This document shows, one piece after another, positions 1 through 8,485 of a stretch of 27,435 nucleotides of DNA; positions within the stretch are counted from its first letter, which is position 1; every line of letters starts with the position of its first letter. Source of the DNA: Victivallales bacterium. Lineage in GTDB: Bacteria; Verrucomicrobiota; Lentisphaeria; Victivallales; JAADHT01. The position numbers were made by a program, and so were the translations under genes. The DNA is taken from NCBI GenBank assembly GCA_016930955.1, contig JAFGFR010000305.1:1-27435 (forward strand), read 5' to 3'. A model generated the notes under the pieces. It was not told the DNA's origin and did not search any database. It saw only the letters and a list, made by a program, of their open reading frames with translations.

Positions 1-1
1 A

Positions 2-3000
2 ATTGTCCCGCCCGGGGAGCCGCTGACCAAACCACGCGCCTGCAACTACGGTCTCGAAATAGCCAACGGTGACTATGTCGTCGTGTACGATGCCGAAGAT
101 CGCCCGGATAGTGATCAGCTTCGTCGTGCAGTTGATGCTTTTAACCGACTCCCTGAATCGGTGGCATGTCTGCAGGCAAAGCTTAATGTCGATAATTATC
201 AGGATTCGCTTTGGACAAGACTATTAACGCTGGAATACACACTTTGGTTTGATGCTTTTCTTCCTGGATTACATGCCCTTGGCTCTCCGATCCCCCTCGG
301 CGGCACCTCGAATCACTTCCGCGGCGAAGTCATCCGTGCCCTGCGCTGGGATCCATGGAACGTCACCGAGGATTGCGATCTCGGCATCCGGCTTGCCAAA
401 GGAGGGTGGGAAACTAAAATCCTCGATTCAACAACTTGGGAGGAGGCTCCCGTGCATGCCGCAAGCTGGTTTCGCCAACGTTCCCGCTGGACTAAAGGGT
501 GGATACAGACGATGGGCGTGCATACCCGCGCTCCCTGTTCTGACATCCAGATCCTCGGAATATGGCGCTGGATCTGGATGATGACAATCGTCGGGGGCCA
601 GATATGGGGACTGCTCGCCACCCCATTCGGGCTTGTCGCCGGAATCTTATGGTTGTGCTTCCATTGGTCATTGTATGATCCGCGGCAGCCTTGGACACTC
701 TGGCCGCTTGCATTGGCGCTGGGGCTCCTTCTCTCCAACGGCATCTTCATCCTCGCGCATCTCTGCGCTATTGTCAGGAGGAAGCGTTATCGGTTGATTT
801 TCTGGGCGTGGCTTCTGCCTTTCTACTGGCTGGCGATGGGATTTGCCGCATGGCGGGGAACCTTGCAGCTGTTATACGCTCCTTTTCTCTGGGAAAAAAC
901 CCTGCATGGAGTTGCCGACCGTGCACCTCCGGGGATTTTGCCGGCTCCGGCGCCTATGGCCGAGGGGCACACTGGCTACACCCGGACCTTTCCCGGCAAA
1001 CTCTTTGCTTTCCCGCAAGGCGGAAGGCGTTCTCCAGCTTCGGCTGTCCTGTTGGCGGTGGCCACGGCACTGGTGGCGACAAGCGCCTGGATGACCCTCG
1101 AATGGAGCGGCGCCCGAGATCAGGTGCTTATGGCGACAATAGACAACCTCGATACGCCAAACCTGGATGTGGAAATGGAAATAGAGGAGAATTGGGCAGG
1201 GAAAGACTCGCTGGAGTTTACCCTCAAACAACCGCTGTCGTCTCACGAACGTCAGGCCTACATGGCCACCGTCTGGGTTAAGGTCTTGGATAACGAGTGG
1301 TACCAGCAGGAAATAAGCGGCATACTCCCCCCCGGGAACAATAAGATAGTTTCCCCGCTTAAAGGGAATTGGCTGGCCCGCGGCGGCATGGACTCTTCAT
1401 GGTCGCCCCAGCTATTGATGCGCACACGCGCTGTCGGACTACGCCTACACCTCGGGAACACTCCTGAAAACAAACCGATATTAGACTCGGTAACCGCCGT
1501 GGACCGCACTGCGGCGATGAATCAGGATATCGTTGATTTGCGTGCCCTTGCCCCCATGCGCCGTAACCATCCCGGAGAGTTTCGCTTTCAACTGACACAG
1601 CCGGCATGCAATCCCTTCGACCCGGATATCGTCACGGTTGACGGTCATTTCTCCGCCGCCGGGACCACTGAAACCATCCCTGCATTTCTTACCCGGGATT
1701 TCCAAAGGTCCAAGGACAACGGTGTGGAGGAACTCCTCCCGGCAACTGTCCCCGAATGGGCCTTGCGCTGGACTCCGCCAGAGGCAGGTGAATACAGCTT
1801 GGTCATTGAAGTCATCGAGGGCGGCAGGCAAACCGCCGTTTCCACTCCCATGAACTTCACCGTCGCCGACTCCAAAATGCCGGGATATGTCGGTATCGGA
1901 GGTAGCTGGTTCCAATATGCCGATGGCAGTCTATTCTACCCGCTCGGTATAAATCTGCGCTCCCCGCACGACCACTTGGTGGACATGTTTGACATCCCAC
2001 AGCCTTCGCCAAAGGGAGGAAGCGCCGCCATGGAGACTGCCATCGACTATTTTGCCCTAAACGGTTGGACAATGGTTCGTACCTGGTTGATGCCGGCTTT
2101 CGGCGCACTCGAGTGGGACCACGAGTGGGATGGATTCCACGGATTGGGGATGTACAGCATGTCTGAAGCCTGGAAAGTTGATCGGATTTTTGAAACGGCG
2201 CGGGACCATGGCATGCTCGTTGACCTGGCGATTTGGCAACATGGTCCCTTTCTGCCCAAAGGATTGGACTCGCAATGGGACGACAATCCATACAACGCCG
2301 AGCTCGGCGGACCGCTGCAGAACCCCCGGGATGTCCTCACGGACAGGGCAACCCGCCGGCAGATGCGGAAGCTGCTTCGCTATGTGGCCGCCCGCTGGGG
2401 TGCCGACACGGCATTAATGGCTTGGACTCTCTGGATCGAGATTGACGCCGTTACCAGCGACGGCGTGGTCGATTGGCACCGGGAAATGGCCGGGTACCTG
2501 AAAACCATTGACCAGGGACGCCACCCTATCTCAACCGAGTTCCGTTCGGCGACCGGACCTGCTGAAATATGGAGCATGCCGGAAATCGAATACACACAGC
2601 TTGCCGCATACAATTACGGGGAACTGACCAGAATCCTGAGGCAACGTGCCAGCGCCCTTGAGAAATTCGCCAAACCTGCCTTGCTGGAGGAAGTCGGCGG
2701 ACGTCCAGACGGCGGCAGCATTCCCTGGCTGGCACATGAGATCCATGATGCCAACTGGATTGCATGGGCACTGCCTCTGGCCGGTTCGCCCCTGCCGTGG
2801 TGGTGGAATCTAATCATTCATCTCGACCTCGGACGCCGACAACGAAGATTCGCCGAATTCATCGCAGGAGAAGACCCCCGGGGAGGTCAATGGCACTACT
2901 CGATAGAACCTCTTGATGAAAATTCACCACTCGAAATGATTTGCAGGATGAATTCGCAGGGCGGGTATATATGGCTGCATAAACCGCGCCATCTAAAAGG

Positions 3001-3280
3001 CCACAGCCGGCAACAGATCGCCGCCCATTATGCCGAACTTGCCAAAGGCTTTGATCCTCTCTCCGATGATCCCGGTACCTTGTTCCCCGCCGACCCAGCC
3101 AGAAAACTCGACCTCAGCCGATTCGGCCTCGACTCAAAGCGGAAATGGCAAATCGAGGCATGGGACACCTGGACTGACAGCCCACCAAGGAAAATGCAAC
3201 TCGGGGGCACTTCGACGATGATTGCCGATATATCAGGCTTGCGACGCGACACCGCCTTCAAAATTTCCCGGACTGATTGA
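2..3280 (+). CDS. Partial membrane GT2 polysaccharide synthase fused to a DUF5060-like domain and GH5-like TIM barrel
   Basis: The reading frame is open from base 2 and the true start lies left of the window; 1092 residues are visible. Residues 1-163 carry the end of a BcsA-type family 2 glycosyltransferase domain: a DAEDRP metal-binding motif (about 30-35), the TED catalytic base (122-124) and the QRSRW acceptor motif (159-163). Hydrophobic segments at about 187-222, 234-257 and 264-284 would form the synthase channel, and an additional one at 346-364 leads into a long extracytoplasmic part. That part has a beta-rich region (about 370-515), a DUF5060-like Ig domain with an NPFDPD motif (about 522-627), and a GH5-like barrel (about 628-1092). 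The likely role is making an exported beta-linked glycan and trimming or releasing it with the fused hydrolase; substrate cannot be told. The expected Asn-Glu of the acid/base site reads Ile-Glu, so hydrolytic activity is uncertain. It ends 229 bases before the ABC operon and is probably not cotranscribed with it. Confidence 0.85.
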   Translation: MVPPGEPLTKPRACNYGLEIANGDYVVVYDAEDRPDSDQLRRAVDAFNRLPESVACLQAKLNVDNYQDSLWTRLLTLEYTLWFDAFLPGLHALGSPIPLGGTSNHFRGEVIRALRWDPWNVTEDCDLGIRLAKGGWETKILDSTTWEEAPVHAASWFRQRSRWTKGWIQTMGVHTRAPCSDIQILGIWRWIWMMTIVGGQIWGLLATPFGLVAGILWLCFHWSLYDPRQPWTLWPLALALGLLLSNGIFILAHLCAIVRRKRYRLIFWAWLLPFYWLAMGFAAWRGTLQLLYAPFLWEKTLHGVADRAPPGILPAPAPMAEGHTGYTRTFPGKLFAFPQGGRRSPASAVLLAVATALVATSAWMTLEWSGARDQVLMATIDNLDTPNLDVEMEIEENWAGKDSLEFTLKQPLSSHERQAYMATVWVKVLDNEWYQQEISGILPPGNNKIVSPLKGNWLARGGMDSSWSPQLLMRTRAVGLRLHLGNTPENKPILDSVTAVDRTAAMNQDIVDLRALAPMRRNHPGEFRFQLTQPACNPFDPDIVTVDGHFSAAGTTETIPAFLTRDFQRSKDNGVEELLPATVPEWALRWTPPEAGEYSLVIEVIEGGRQTAVSTPMNFTVADSKMPGYVGIGGSWFQYADGSLFYPLGINLRSPHDHLVDMFDIPQPSPKGGSAAMETAIDYFALNGWTMVRTWLMPAFGALEWDHEWDGFHGLGMYSMSEAWKVDRIFETARDHGMLVDLAIWQHGPFLPKGLDSQWDDNPYNAELGGPLQNPRDVLTDRATRRQMRKLLRYVAARWGADTALMAWTLWIEIDAVTSDGVVDWHREMAGYLKTIDQGRHPISTEFRSATGPAEIWSMPEIEYTQLAAYNYGELTRILRQRASALEKFAKPALLEEVGGRPDGGSIPWLAHEIHDANWIAWALPLAGSPLPWWWNLIIHLDLGRRQRRFAEFIAGEDPRGGQWHYSIEPLDENSPLEMICRMNSQGGYIWLHKPRHLKGHSRQQIAAHYAELAKGFDPLSDDPGTLFPADPARKLDLSRFGLDSKRKWQIEAWDTWTDSPPRKMQLGGTSTMIADISGLRRDTAFKISRTD

Positions 3281-3509
3281 TCCGAGAAATTTAGCTTATT
3301 GAGCATGTCTTGAAACTGACCCTTTATTTGGTAAAAATCTGAAGTTTGTCTTCAACTGCGCTTGCGTTTTTGATTTTTGATGGTAGTTTCGGGGGTTTTC
3401 GGATTATTTTTTTAAACTTTGCGGAACATTCGCTTAGCTAGGGATGTCCAAGTTGCGAGCGGTTTTTTTTTGCAAAGGAAGTTCATTGCGGCTGATTGGT
3501 TTACGGTTC
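3281..3509. other. AT-rich intergenic region upstream of the ABC operon
   Basis: This gap separates the synthase/hydrolase gene from the ABC cassette. It is clearly richer in A and T than the genes on both sides and has several T runs, including nine T at about 3464-3472. A five-base stem (TGAAG/CTTCA) occurs near 3342-3356, but no convincing terminator or promoter pair was found. The stretch TTGAAACTGAC near 3311 resembles the right end of repeat family 1, but is too short to call. Confidence 0.4.
3475..3488 (+). promoter_or_regulatory. Ribosome binding site suggesting a TTG start for the ABC ATPase
   Basis: AAGGAAG at 3475-3481 is followed four bases later by an in-frame TTG at 3486. The ATG at 3510, which fits family alignments better, has no such site at normal spacing. 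Using TTG would add eight residues to the N-terminus. The site is real as sequence; its use is inference. Confidence 0.4.
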
Positions 3510-4466
3510 ATGGTAAAAATAGACAGGCTTTCAAAATATTTTGGAGCGAAGAAGGCGGTATCGGAGCTGTCCTTCTCCGTCAACGTAGGTGATGTGCTTG
3601 GCTTTATCGGCCCCAACGGGGCAGGGAAGTCCACGACCATGCGTGTTATAACCGGTTTCATCCCTGCGTCCACCGGGAGCGTGTTCATCGGGGATGTCAA
3701 CCTTGACGAGAACCCTCTTGCCGCGAAAAGCCGCATAGGCTACCTTCCGGAGAACGCGCCTCTTTATAGCAACAAGTCGGTTTCTGAGTTTCTGCACTTC
3801 ATTGCATCTGTCCGCGGTTTTTCCGGATCAGATCGCAGGAGAAGGGTCGGGGAAGTCATTGAGAGGTGCTTTCTGCAGCCTGTCAGGAACCAGCTTATAG
3901 ACACTTTATCGAAGGGCTACAAGCACCGTACGTGCTTTGCCCAGGCGATACTCCATGACCCTGAGATACTAGTCCTTGACGAGCCGACCGACGGGCTCGA
4001 TCCGAACCAGAAGCGTGAGATACGCAGGCTAATCAGGGAGATGGGCGAGAAGAAGGCGATAATTCTTTCCACGCATATACTTGAGGAGGTCGAGGCGGTG
4101 ACGAACAAGGTTCTTCTGATCAGCGACGGGGAGAAGGTTTTCGAGGGGACGCCGGAGAAGCTCAAGCGCCTTTCGGAGCATGCCGGCTCAATCGTATTGA
4201 GCGTGCTTGACCAAGAGAAGTCGTCTGTATTTGCCGTCATCGAGAAGGTCAAGGGTGTCGATAAAGTCGAGTCTCTGCCTTCCGCCGGAGGGGTTCTCAG
4301 AGTGAGGATTTCACATTCTGAAAAGGGTCCCGAGAAGTTATCGCAGGACATCATGAGGGCGGCCGGGAAGGAGAAATGGCGCGTCAGCGAGCTGAAGGTT
4401 CAGGAGGGCAATCTCGAAGAGGTGTTTGCCAAACTCACCAATTCCCCGACAAGAGGTGCAGCGTGA
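3510..4466 (+). CDS. ABC transporter ATP-binding protein, GldA-like
   Basis: This 318-residue protein is the nucleotide-binding subunit of an ABC exporter of the GldA/NatA/CcmA type. Walker A is GPNGAGKS (34-41), the signature is the degenerate LSKGY (133-137) common in this subfamily, Walker B is ILVLDE (153-158), and the switch His is in STH (189). A C-terminal domain of about 90 residues follows the ATPase core, as in other long GldA-like proteins. ATG 3510 gives the usual family N-terminus; TTG at 3486 with a better ribosome binding site is the alternative. The stop overlaps the permease GTG (GTGA), so the two are translationally coupled. It likely energises the permease encoded next, with the GldG-like and DUF4340 proteins as extracytoplasmic partners. 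In Bacteroidetes the equivalent GldA/F/G set supports gliding; the substrate here is unknown. Confidence 0.92.
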   Translation: MVKIDRLSKYFGAKKAVSELSFSVNVGDVLGFIGPNGAGKSTTMRVITGFIPASTGSVFIGDVNLDENPLAAKSRIGYLPENAPLYSNKSVSEFLHFIASVRGFSGSDRRRRVGEVIERCFLQPVRNQLIDTLSKGYKHRTCFAQAILHDPEILVLDEPTDGLDPNQKREIRRLIREMGEKKAIILSTHILEEVEAVTNKVLLISDGEKVFEGTPEKLKRLSEHAGSIVLSVLDQEKSSVFAVIEKVKGVDKVESLPSAGGVLRVRISHSEKGPEKLSQDIMRAAGKEKWRVSELKVQEGNLEEVFAKLTNSPTRGAA

Positions 4467-5203
4467 AGATAAGGAACATAGCGATCATCAAGCTGAGCGA
4501 GGCCAAGGGCTATCTAGTCTCGCCCGCCGCTTATGTGTTTGTCATCATATTCCTTGTTCTCTCGGGTTTTTTCACCTTCATGGTCAGCAATTTTTTCCAG
4601 GCAGGGGAGGCGTCCTTAAGGTCTTTCTTCTGGTGGCATCCGCTGCTCTATCTTGTGCTTGTCCCTGCGGTTGGGATGCATTTGTGGGCCGACGAGAGAC
4701 GGATGGGGACGGTCGAGCTTTTGTTCACAATGCCGCTTACCGTGTTTGAGACTGTTCTCGGGAAGTTTGCCGCGGCGTGGATGGTTGTGGCAGTCGCTCT
4801 GGCGATGACTTTCCCTATGGTCATCACCGTGTACAAGCTCGGCTCGCCCGACACTGGGATGATCGTGTGCGGGTATATCGGCAGCTTTCTGGTGGCGGGA
4901 ACCTACCTTGCAGTGGCCAGCTTTACCTCGTCTATCACAAGAAGTCAGGTCGTGAGCTTTATAGTTTCTGTTCTCATCTGCCTTTTTCTTTTCCTTGCTG
5001 GCTGGCCTCCGGTGACCGGGATGCTGGTCAACTGGGCTCCCGTTCAAGTCGTCAACACCGTGGCCAACTGCAGCGTGATGCCTCATTTCAACAATATGCA
5101 GCGCGGGATAATAGACCTGCGAGACATAATGTATTTCGCCTCGATGACAACGTTTTTCCTCTTCTGCACCGGCATAGTGCTGAAGAATCACAGGATGGGC
5201 TAG
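4463..5203 (+). CDS. ABC transporter permease, GldF-like (ABC-2 family)
   Basis: The product is a 246-residue inner-membrane permease with about six hydrophobic segments: one near residues 18-37, a pair near 55-75, and further ones near 92-118, 135-160, 165-190 and 218-238. It has the ADERRMGTVELLFTMPLT segment typical of ABC-2 permeases of the GldF/NosY group. The start is the GTG at 4463, because AAGAGGTG at 4451-4458 is a good ribosome binding site and the GTG overlaps the ATPase stop as GTGA. It presumably forms the membrane channel with the preceding ATPase. Only one permease gene is present, so a homodimer is expected. Confidence 0.9.
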   Translation: MKIRNIAIIKLSEAKGYLVSPAAYVFVIIFLVLSGFFTFMVSNFFQAGEASLRSFFWWHPLLYLVLVPAVGMHLWADERRMGTVELLFTMPLTVFETVLGKFAAAWMVVAVALAMTFPMVITVYKLGSPDTGMIVCGYIGSFLVAGTYLAVASFTSSITRSQVVSFIVSVLICLFLFLAGWPPVTGMLVNWAPVQVVNTVANCSVMPHFNNMQRGIIDLRDIMYFASMTTFFLFCTGIVLKNHRMG

Positions 5204-5214
5204 GCTGTGAGCAT

Positions 5215-5221
5215 GAGGAGG
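5215..5221 (+). promoter_or_regulatory. Strong ribosome binding site of the leader ORF
   Basis: GAGGAGG lies eight bases before the ATG at 5230 and far (34 bases) from the GldG-like ATG at 5256. It therefore points to translation of the nine-codon leader ORF rather than direct initiation of the large gene. Confidence 0.55.
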
Positions 5222-5229
5222 TTTTTCAA

Positions 5230-5259
5230 ATGACTCAAGGACATTGGACAAAGCGATGA
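5230..5259 (+). CDS. Nine-codon leader ORF coupled to the GldG-like gene
   Basis: ATG at 5230 opens a reading frame encoding MTQGHWTKR. Its TGA at 5257-5259 overlaps the ATG of the GldG-like gene at 5256-5258 as ATGA. The strong GAGGAGG site is placed for this ORF, while the large gene has no good site of its own. The arrangement suggests that ribosomes translate the leader and reinitiate on the large gene. The peptide is probably without function of its own. An alternative is initiation of the large gene at TTG 5244, but AAGG is then only three bases away. Confidence 0.4.
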   Translation: MTQGHWTKR

Positions 5260-7151
5260 GAAGACCGACAGGGAAAATCATATCCTCATTTTTAGGTGCG
5301 CTGTTCATAGCCGGCATACTTGTGTTGCTCAATGCCCTGGTCAGCTACACCAGTTTCAGGGCGGACTTCACGGAGAACAAGATATATACCCTTTCCGATG
5401 GTTCGAAAAGGATTCTTTCCCGTCTTGATGCGCCCGTGACGATCAGGTTCTATTATTCGAGAGGCAGCACCCAGATGCCGCTGTTGCTGAAGAATCTTGC
5501 CGAGCGCATGGATGATTTGCTGCTGGAGTACAAGCAGGCAGGGATGGACAACATACACCTTCAGAAACTCGACCCGCAGCCTTTTTCCGACGCGGAGGAC
5601 TCGGCTATCCTTGACGGAGTCTCCGGGCAGCAGCTCAGCTCAGGAGACAAGATTTACCTTGGACTGGCCATATCCTGCGGGAAGAACACCGTCTCCATCC
5701 CCTTCATCTCACCTGAGGAGGAGAACATGATGGAGTACCGCATCACCTCGGCGATCACCGAGGTGTTCCGCACGACGAGGCCGAAGATAGGTGTCATGAG
5801 TGCGCTGCCGGTGATGGGCGGGCCGCCCACGCAGGAGATGATCCAGAAAGGTCAGTTCCAGATGATGGAGCCTTGGATGTTCATCAAACAGCTTGAGAAA
5901 CACTTCGAGATCGTATCCATATCCATGGATGCGGACAAAATCGAAGATGTGGACATGCTTCTGGTTTTCCATCCTTCGGGGATATCGGACACGGGGCAGT
6001 TCGCCATTGACCAGTATATACTCCGCGGGGGCAACATGCTGGCATTCCTTGATCCGGTGTCGTTATATGCATCAGCAATCGAGAAGCCCAGTATGGGCAG
6101 GGAGATGGCGTCGTCCTCGCTGGACAAGCTGCTCAAGGCCTGGGGTCTGGGTTTCGACCAGCAGATGGTAGTTGCCGATGCCTTGTTCGGCCGGAAGGTC
6201 AAGACCCAGACTCAGGAGTTGAACTACCTCACTGTGCTGGACATAGGGAAGGAAGGGCTAGACGATTCGGATGTCACCACATCGCAGCTCAATCTTTTGA
6301 CGATGGTGTTTGCCGGTGCCTTTTCCGGCGAGCCGCCGGATTATCTCAGGATGGAGACTTTGCTCAAATCCACCGAGGACAGCTGCAGGCTCGGGGCGTT
6401 GATGGCCAACGACCCTCACATGTCCTTCAGGAACTTCAAGGCCGACGCCAGCACCTACAAACTTGCCGTGAGACTTACCGGCAAGTTCAAGACTGCATTC
6501 CCCGAAGGTGTCCCATCCAAGACTGCGGAAAAGGATGACTCTGTCAATGAGGGCGAGGCTGCTGCGGGGTCGGGGCACATCAAGGAGGGAGTCAGGGAGT
6601 CTGCGGTCATTCTCGTCGGCGACTCGGATATCCTCCTCGACGACATCTGTGTCCAGATACAGCAGATTTTCAACCAGAAAATTATGATTGCATTGAACGA
6701 CAACCTGAGTTTTGCGAAGAATGTCGCTGACGCTTTCTGCGGCGACAGCGAAATGATCGGTATCCGTTGTCGTCCCGTGGTCAGGCGACCATTTGAGAGA
6801 GTCAAAAAAATACAGGCCGAGGCCGAGGAGGAGTTCAAACAAAAGATACTCGGGCTTGAATCGCAATTGAAGGAGACGGAACAGAAGATCAACGACATGC
6901 AGAAGCAGCGCACTGACACCGAAAGAACCAAGTTCCTTTCCGACGAGCAGCAGGCGGAGATGAAAAAGTTCCGCGACCAGCAGATTCTCATCAGAAAAGA
7001 AATCAAGGATATCCAGAAACAGTTCCGGAGAAAGGTCGACGCGCTCGAGAACCATCTCAAATGGTTCAATATTGCCATGATGCCCGCCGCAGTCTTTCTC
7101 TTCGGCATTGGTGTCGCGGCGTACAGAAAATCGAGGAGCTCAGCAAAATGA
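5256..7151 (+). CDS. GldG-like ABC transporter auxiliary protein (PF09822 type)
   Basis: This 631-residue protein has a membrane anchor at about residues 8-32, a long extracytoplasmic region and a second membrane segment just before the C-terminus. The early part contains the family signature of a signal-anchor followed by a conserved TLS-type motif and a domain resembling the GldG/ABC_transp_aux module, including VLVGDSD-like text near residue 450. A strongly charged coiled coil rich in K, E and Q (about 515-595) precedes the final TM. The stop overlaps the next gene as ATGA. It probably works as a periplasmic partner of the ABC permease. The start at ATG 5256 is favoured by the leader ORF overlap; TTG 5244 would add four residues. 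Confidence 0.85.
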   Translation: MRRPTGKIISSFLGALFIAGILVLLNALVSYTSFRADFTENKIYTLSDGSKRILSRLDAPVTIRFYYSRGSTQMPLLLKNLAERMDDLLLEYKQAGMDNIHLQKLDPQPFSDAEDSAILDGVSGQQLSSGDKIYLGLAISCGKNTVSIPFISPEEENMMEYRITSAITEVFRTTRPKIGVMSALPVMGGPPTQEMIQKGQFQMMEPWMFIKQLEKHFEIVSISMDADKIEDVDMLLVFHPSGISDTGQFAIDQYILRGGNMLAFLDPVSLYASAIEKPSMGREMASSSLDKLLKAWGLGFDQQMVVADALFGRKVKTQTQELNYLTVLDIGKEGLDDSDVTTSQLNLLTMVFAGAFSGEPPDYLRMETLLKSTEDSCRLGALMANDPHMSFRNFKADASTYKLAVRLTGKFKTAFPEGVPSKTAEKDDSVNEGEAAAGSGHIKEGVRESAVILVGDSDILLDDICVQIQQIFNQKIMIALNDNLSFAKNVADAFCGDSEMIGIRCRPVVRRPFERVKKIQAEAEEEFKQKILGLESQLKETEQKINDMQKQRTDTERTKFLSDEQQAEMKKFRDQQILIRKEIKDIQKQFRRKVDALENHLKWFNIAMMPAAVFLFGIGVAAYRKSRSSAK

Positions 7152-8329
7152 CGAGAAAACAGTTGATTTTAGCTGCTTTTGTTTTTGCGGTTCTTCTTGT
7201 TTTGTCGCTACTGGTTGTGAGGAGGGAAGATTCCGCATGGGAGATGGGCGATTTCGCCGACAAAAAACCCCTGCTGGAGGATTTGGACATCAACAAGGCC
7301 GCCAAGATTGCAGTTTTTGACGGGACCAGCCGAACGGAATTGAGTTTGGGCGAGGACAAATGGGTAGTGTTCAACAGGGACTCATTTCCTGCGGATTTCG
7401 CGAAAATCCGTGATCTTATGCTCAAGCTGAAGGAAATGAACGTAGCTCAAAGGCCTCTCATGAGGCCTGAAGCCTTCGGCAGTGTCAGGCTTCTTCTTCC
7501 TACCGGTGTGGACGGGGAGGATACCACCGGGACAGTGCTTGAGCTCTACACAAGGGACGGGTCGGAACTTTTGTCGCTCATACTCGGTGACATCCATTAT
7601 GAGCGCGAGGCCAGCCCCTCCCCTTTTTCGCGGCCTATGCCCGACGGGCGCTACATCATGGTCAAAGGCTCGAAGGTCCCGCTCCTTGTGAGCGACCCGC
7701 TTACCGATGCGACTGCTGATGCGCGGGCATGGCTTGACAAGGAATTCATCAAGGTCGCCGGGATCAAGTCAATATCACGGGATGCCGATGAAGAAGATGA
7801 GGGCTGGGAGATTTCCAAGGATGCCGAGCATGGAAACTACTCCATCAAAGAACTGCCTGCCGACCGCCAGCCGATTGCGCAGAAAATAAGCCAGGCCACC
7901 AGTGCCTTGTCATACATCAAGTTCACGGACGTGATGTCACAGAAATCTTTCGAGAAAGTCCCTGGACTCTCGCAGACCGCCTCGTTCAAGGTCAAGACTT
8001 TCGACGGCTTCGTCTACAGCATAAAAATATTAAAGAACCCTGAGAAATCGTATCTCAGTTTTGATGTGTCCTCGGATTTCCCCAAGACGAGAGCTGTATC
8101 TGATGACGAGACTCCGGAAGAAAAGTCCAGGCGTGACAAGGAGTTTGAGGAAAAGACAGCAACGCTGAGGGCGCGCCTCAAAAAGGAAACAGACCTTTCC
8201 AAGTGGGTCTTCGAGATTTCATCCCTCGACGCGGACAAGCTGACGATAAAGGCTTCCGATCTGTCGGAGCAGAAAAAACCCGAGGACAAGCCACAAGCAC
8301 AAGACAAAGAAAACACGGACGGCAATTAG
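7148..8329 (+). CDS. DUF4340 domain protein, fourth member of the ABC operon
   Basis: The 393-residue product starts with a basic N-terminus and a single TM (about 5-22), then a charged extracytoplasmic region. The pattern of a first domain ending with KWVVFN-like text, followed by repeated beta-rich halves, matches DUF4340 proteins that accompany GldG-like genes. ATG 7148 overlaps the preceding TGA and has GAGGAG at 7133-7138. The C-terminal tail is low in complexity and highly charged (K, E, D, Q). Molecular function is unknown for the family; the conserved gene order suggests it is a structural or substrate-handling part of the same export complex. Confidence 0.82.
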   Translation: MTRKQLILAAFVFAVLLVLSLLVVRREDSAWEMGDFADKKPLLEDLDINKAAKIAVFDGTSRTELSLGEDKWVVFNRDSFPADFAKIRDLMLKLKEMNVAQRPLMRPEAFGSVRLLLPTGVDGEDTTGTVLELYTRDGSELLSLILGDIHYEREASPSPFSRPMPDGRYIMVKGSKVPLLVSDPLTDATADARAWLDKEFIKVAGIKSISRDADEEDEGWEISKDAEHGNYSIKELPADRQPIAQKISQATSALSYIKFTDVMSQKSFEKVPGLSQTASFKVKTFDGFVYSIKILKNPEKSYLSFDVSSDFPKTRAVSDDETPEEKSRRDKEFEEKTATLRARLKKETDLSKWVFEISSLDADKLTIKASDLSEQKKPEDKPQAQDKENTDGN

Positions 8330-8407
8330 CTGCCCTGTCTTGTGCAATAAGCCAATCTCATCACGTTTTTCCCTGCTTGCCGCGTACATATTCGGCAAAC
8401 CTTGCCA

Positions 8408-8458
8408 GTCCGGGGTCAGAACTGGACAGTCTCAGAGTGTCTCAGCCCCGACCCCGAC
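8408..8458. terminator. Possible bidirectional terminator between convergent operons
   Basis: GTCCGGGGTC at 8408-8417 pairs with GACCCCGAC at 8450-8458 with one bulged C, and a smaller CCAGT/ACTGG stem (8405-8409, 8421-8425) overlaps its left arm. It lies between the end of the ABC operon (8329) and the end of jag (8486). There is no clear T run on either side, so an intrinsic terminator is only a possibility. Confidence 0.3.
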
Positions 8459-8485
8459 GTGGTTTACTGAATATCTCCCCTGCTG

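Noticed and set aside
313..750. Minus-strand open frame opposite the synthase gene
   Set aside because: It is antisense to a clear conserved protein, has no family resemblance and no ribosome binding site.
3307..3322. TTGAAACTGAC as a repeat family 1 end
   Set aside because: The match is short and imperfect and has no partner end nearby.
3464..3472. Run of nine T as a programmed slippage site
   Set aside because: It lies upstream of the likely ATPase starts, so a frameshift there would not affect the product.
8342..8365. GCCAATCTC as another copy of repeat family 1
   Set aside because: Only nine bases match the reverse of the copy B right end, with no core and no opposite end.
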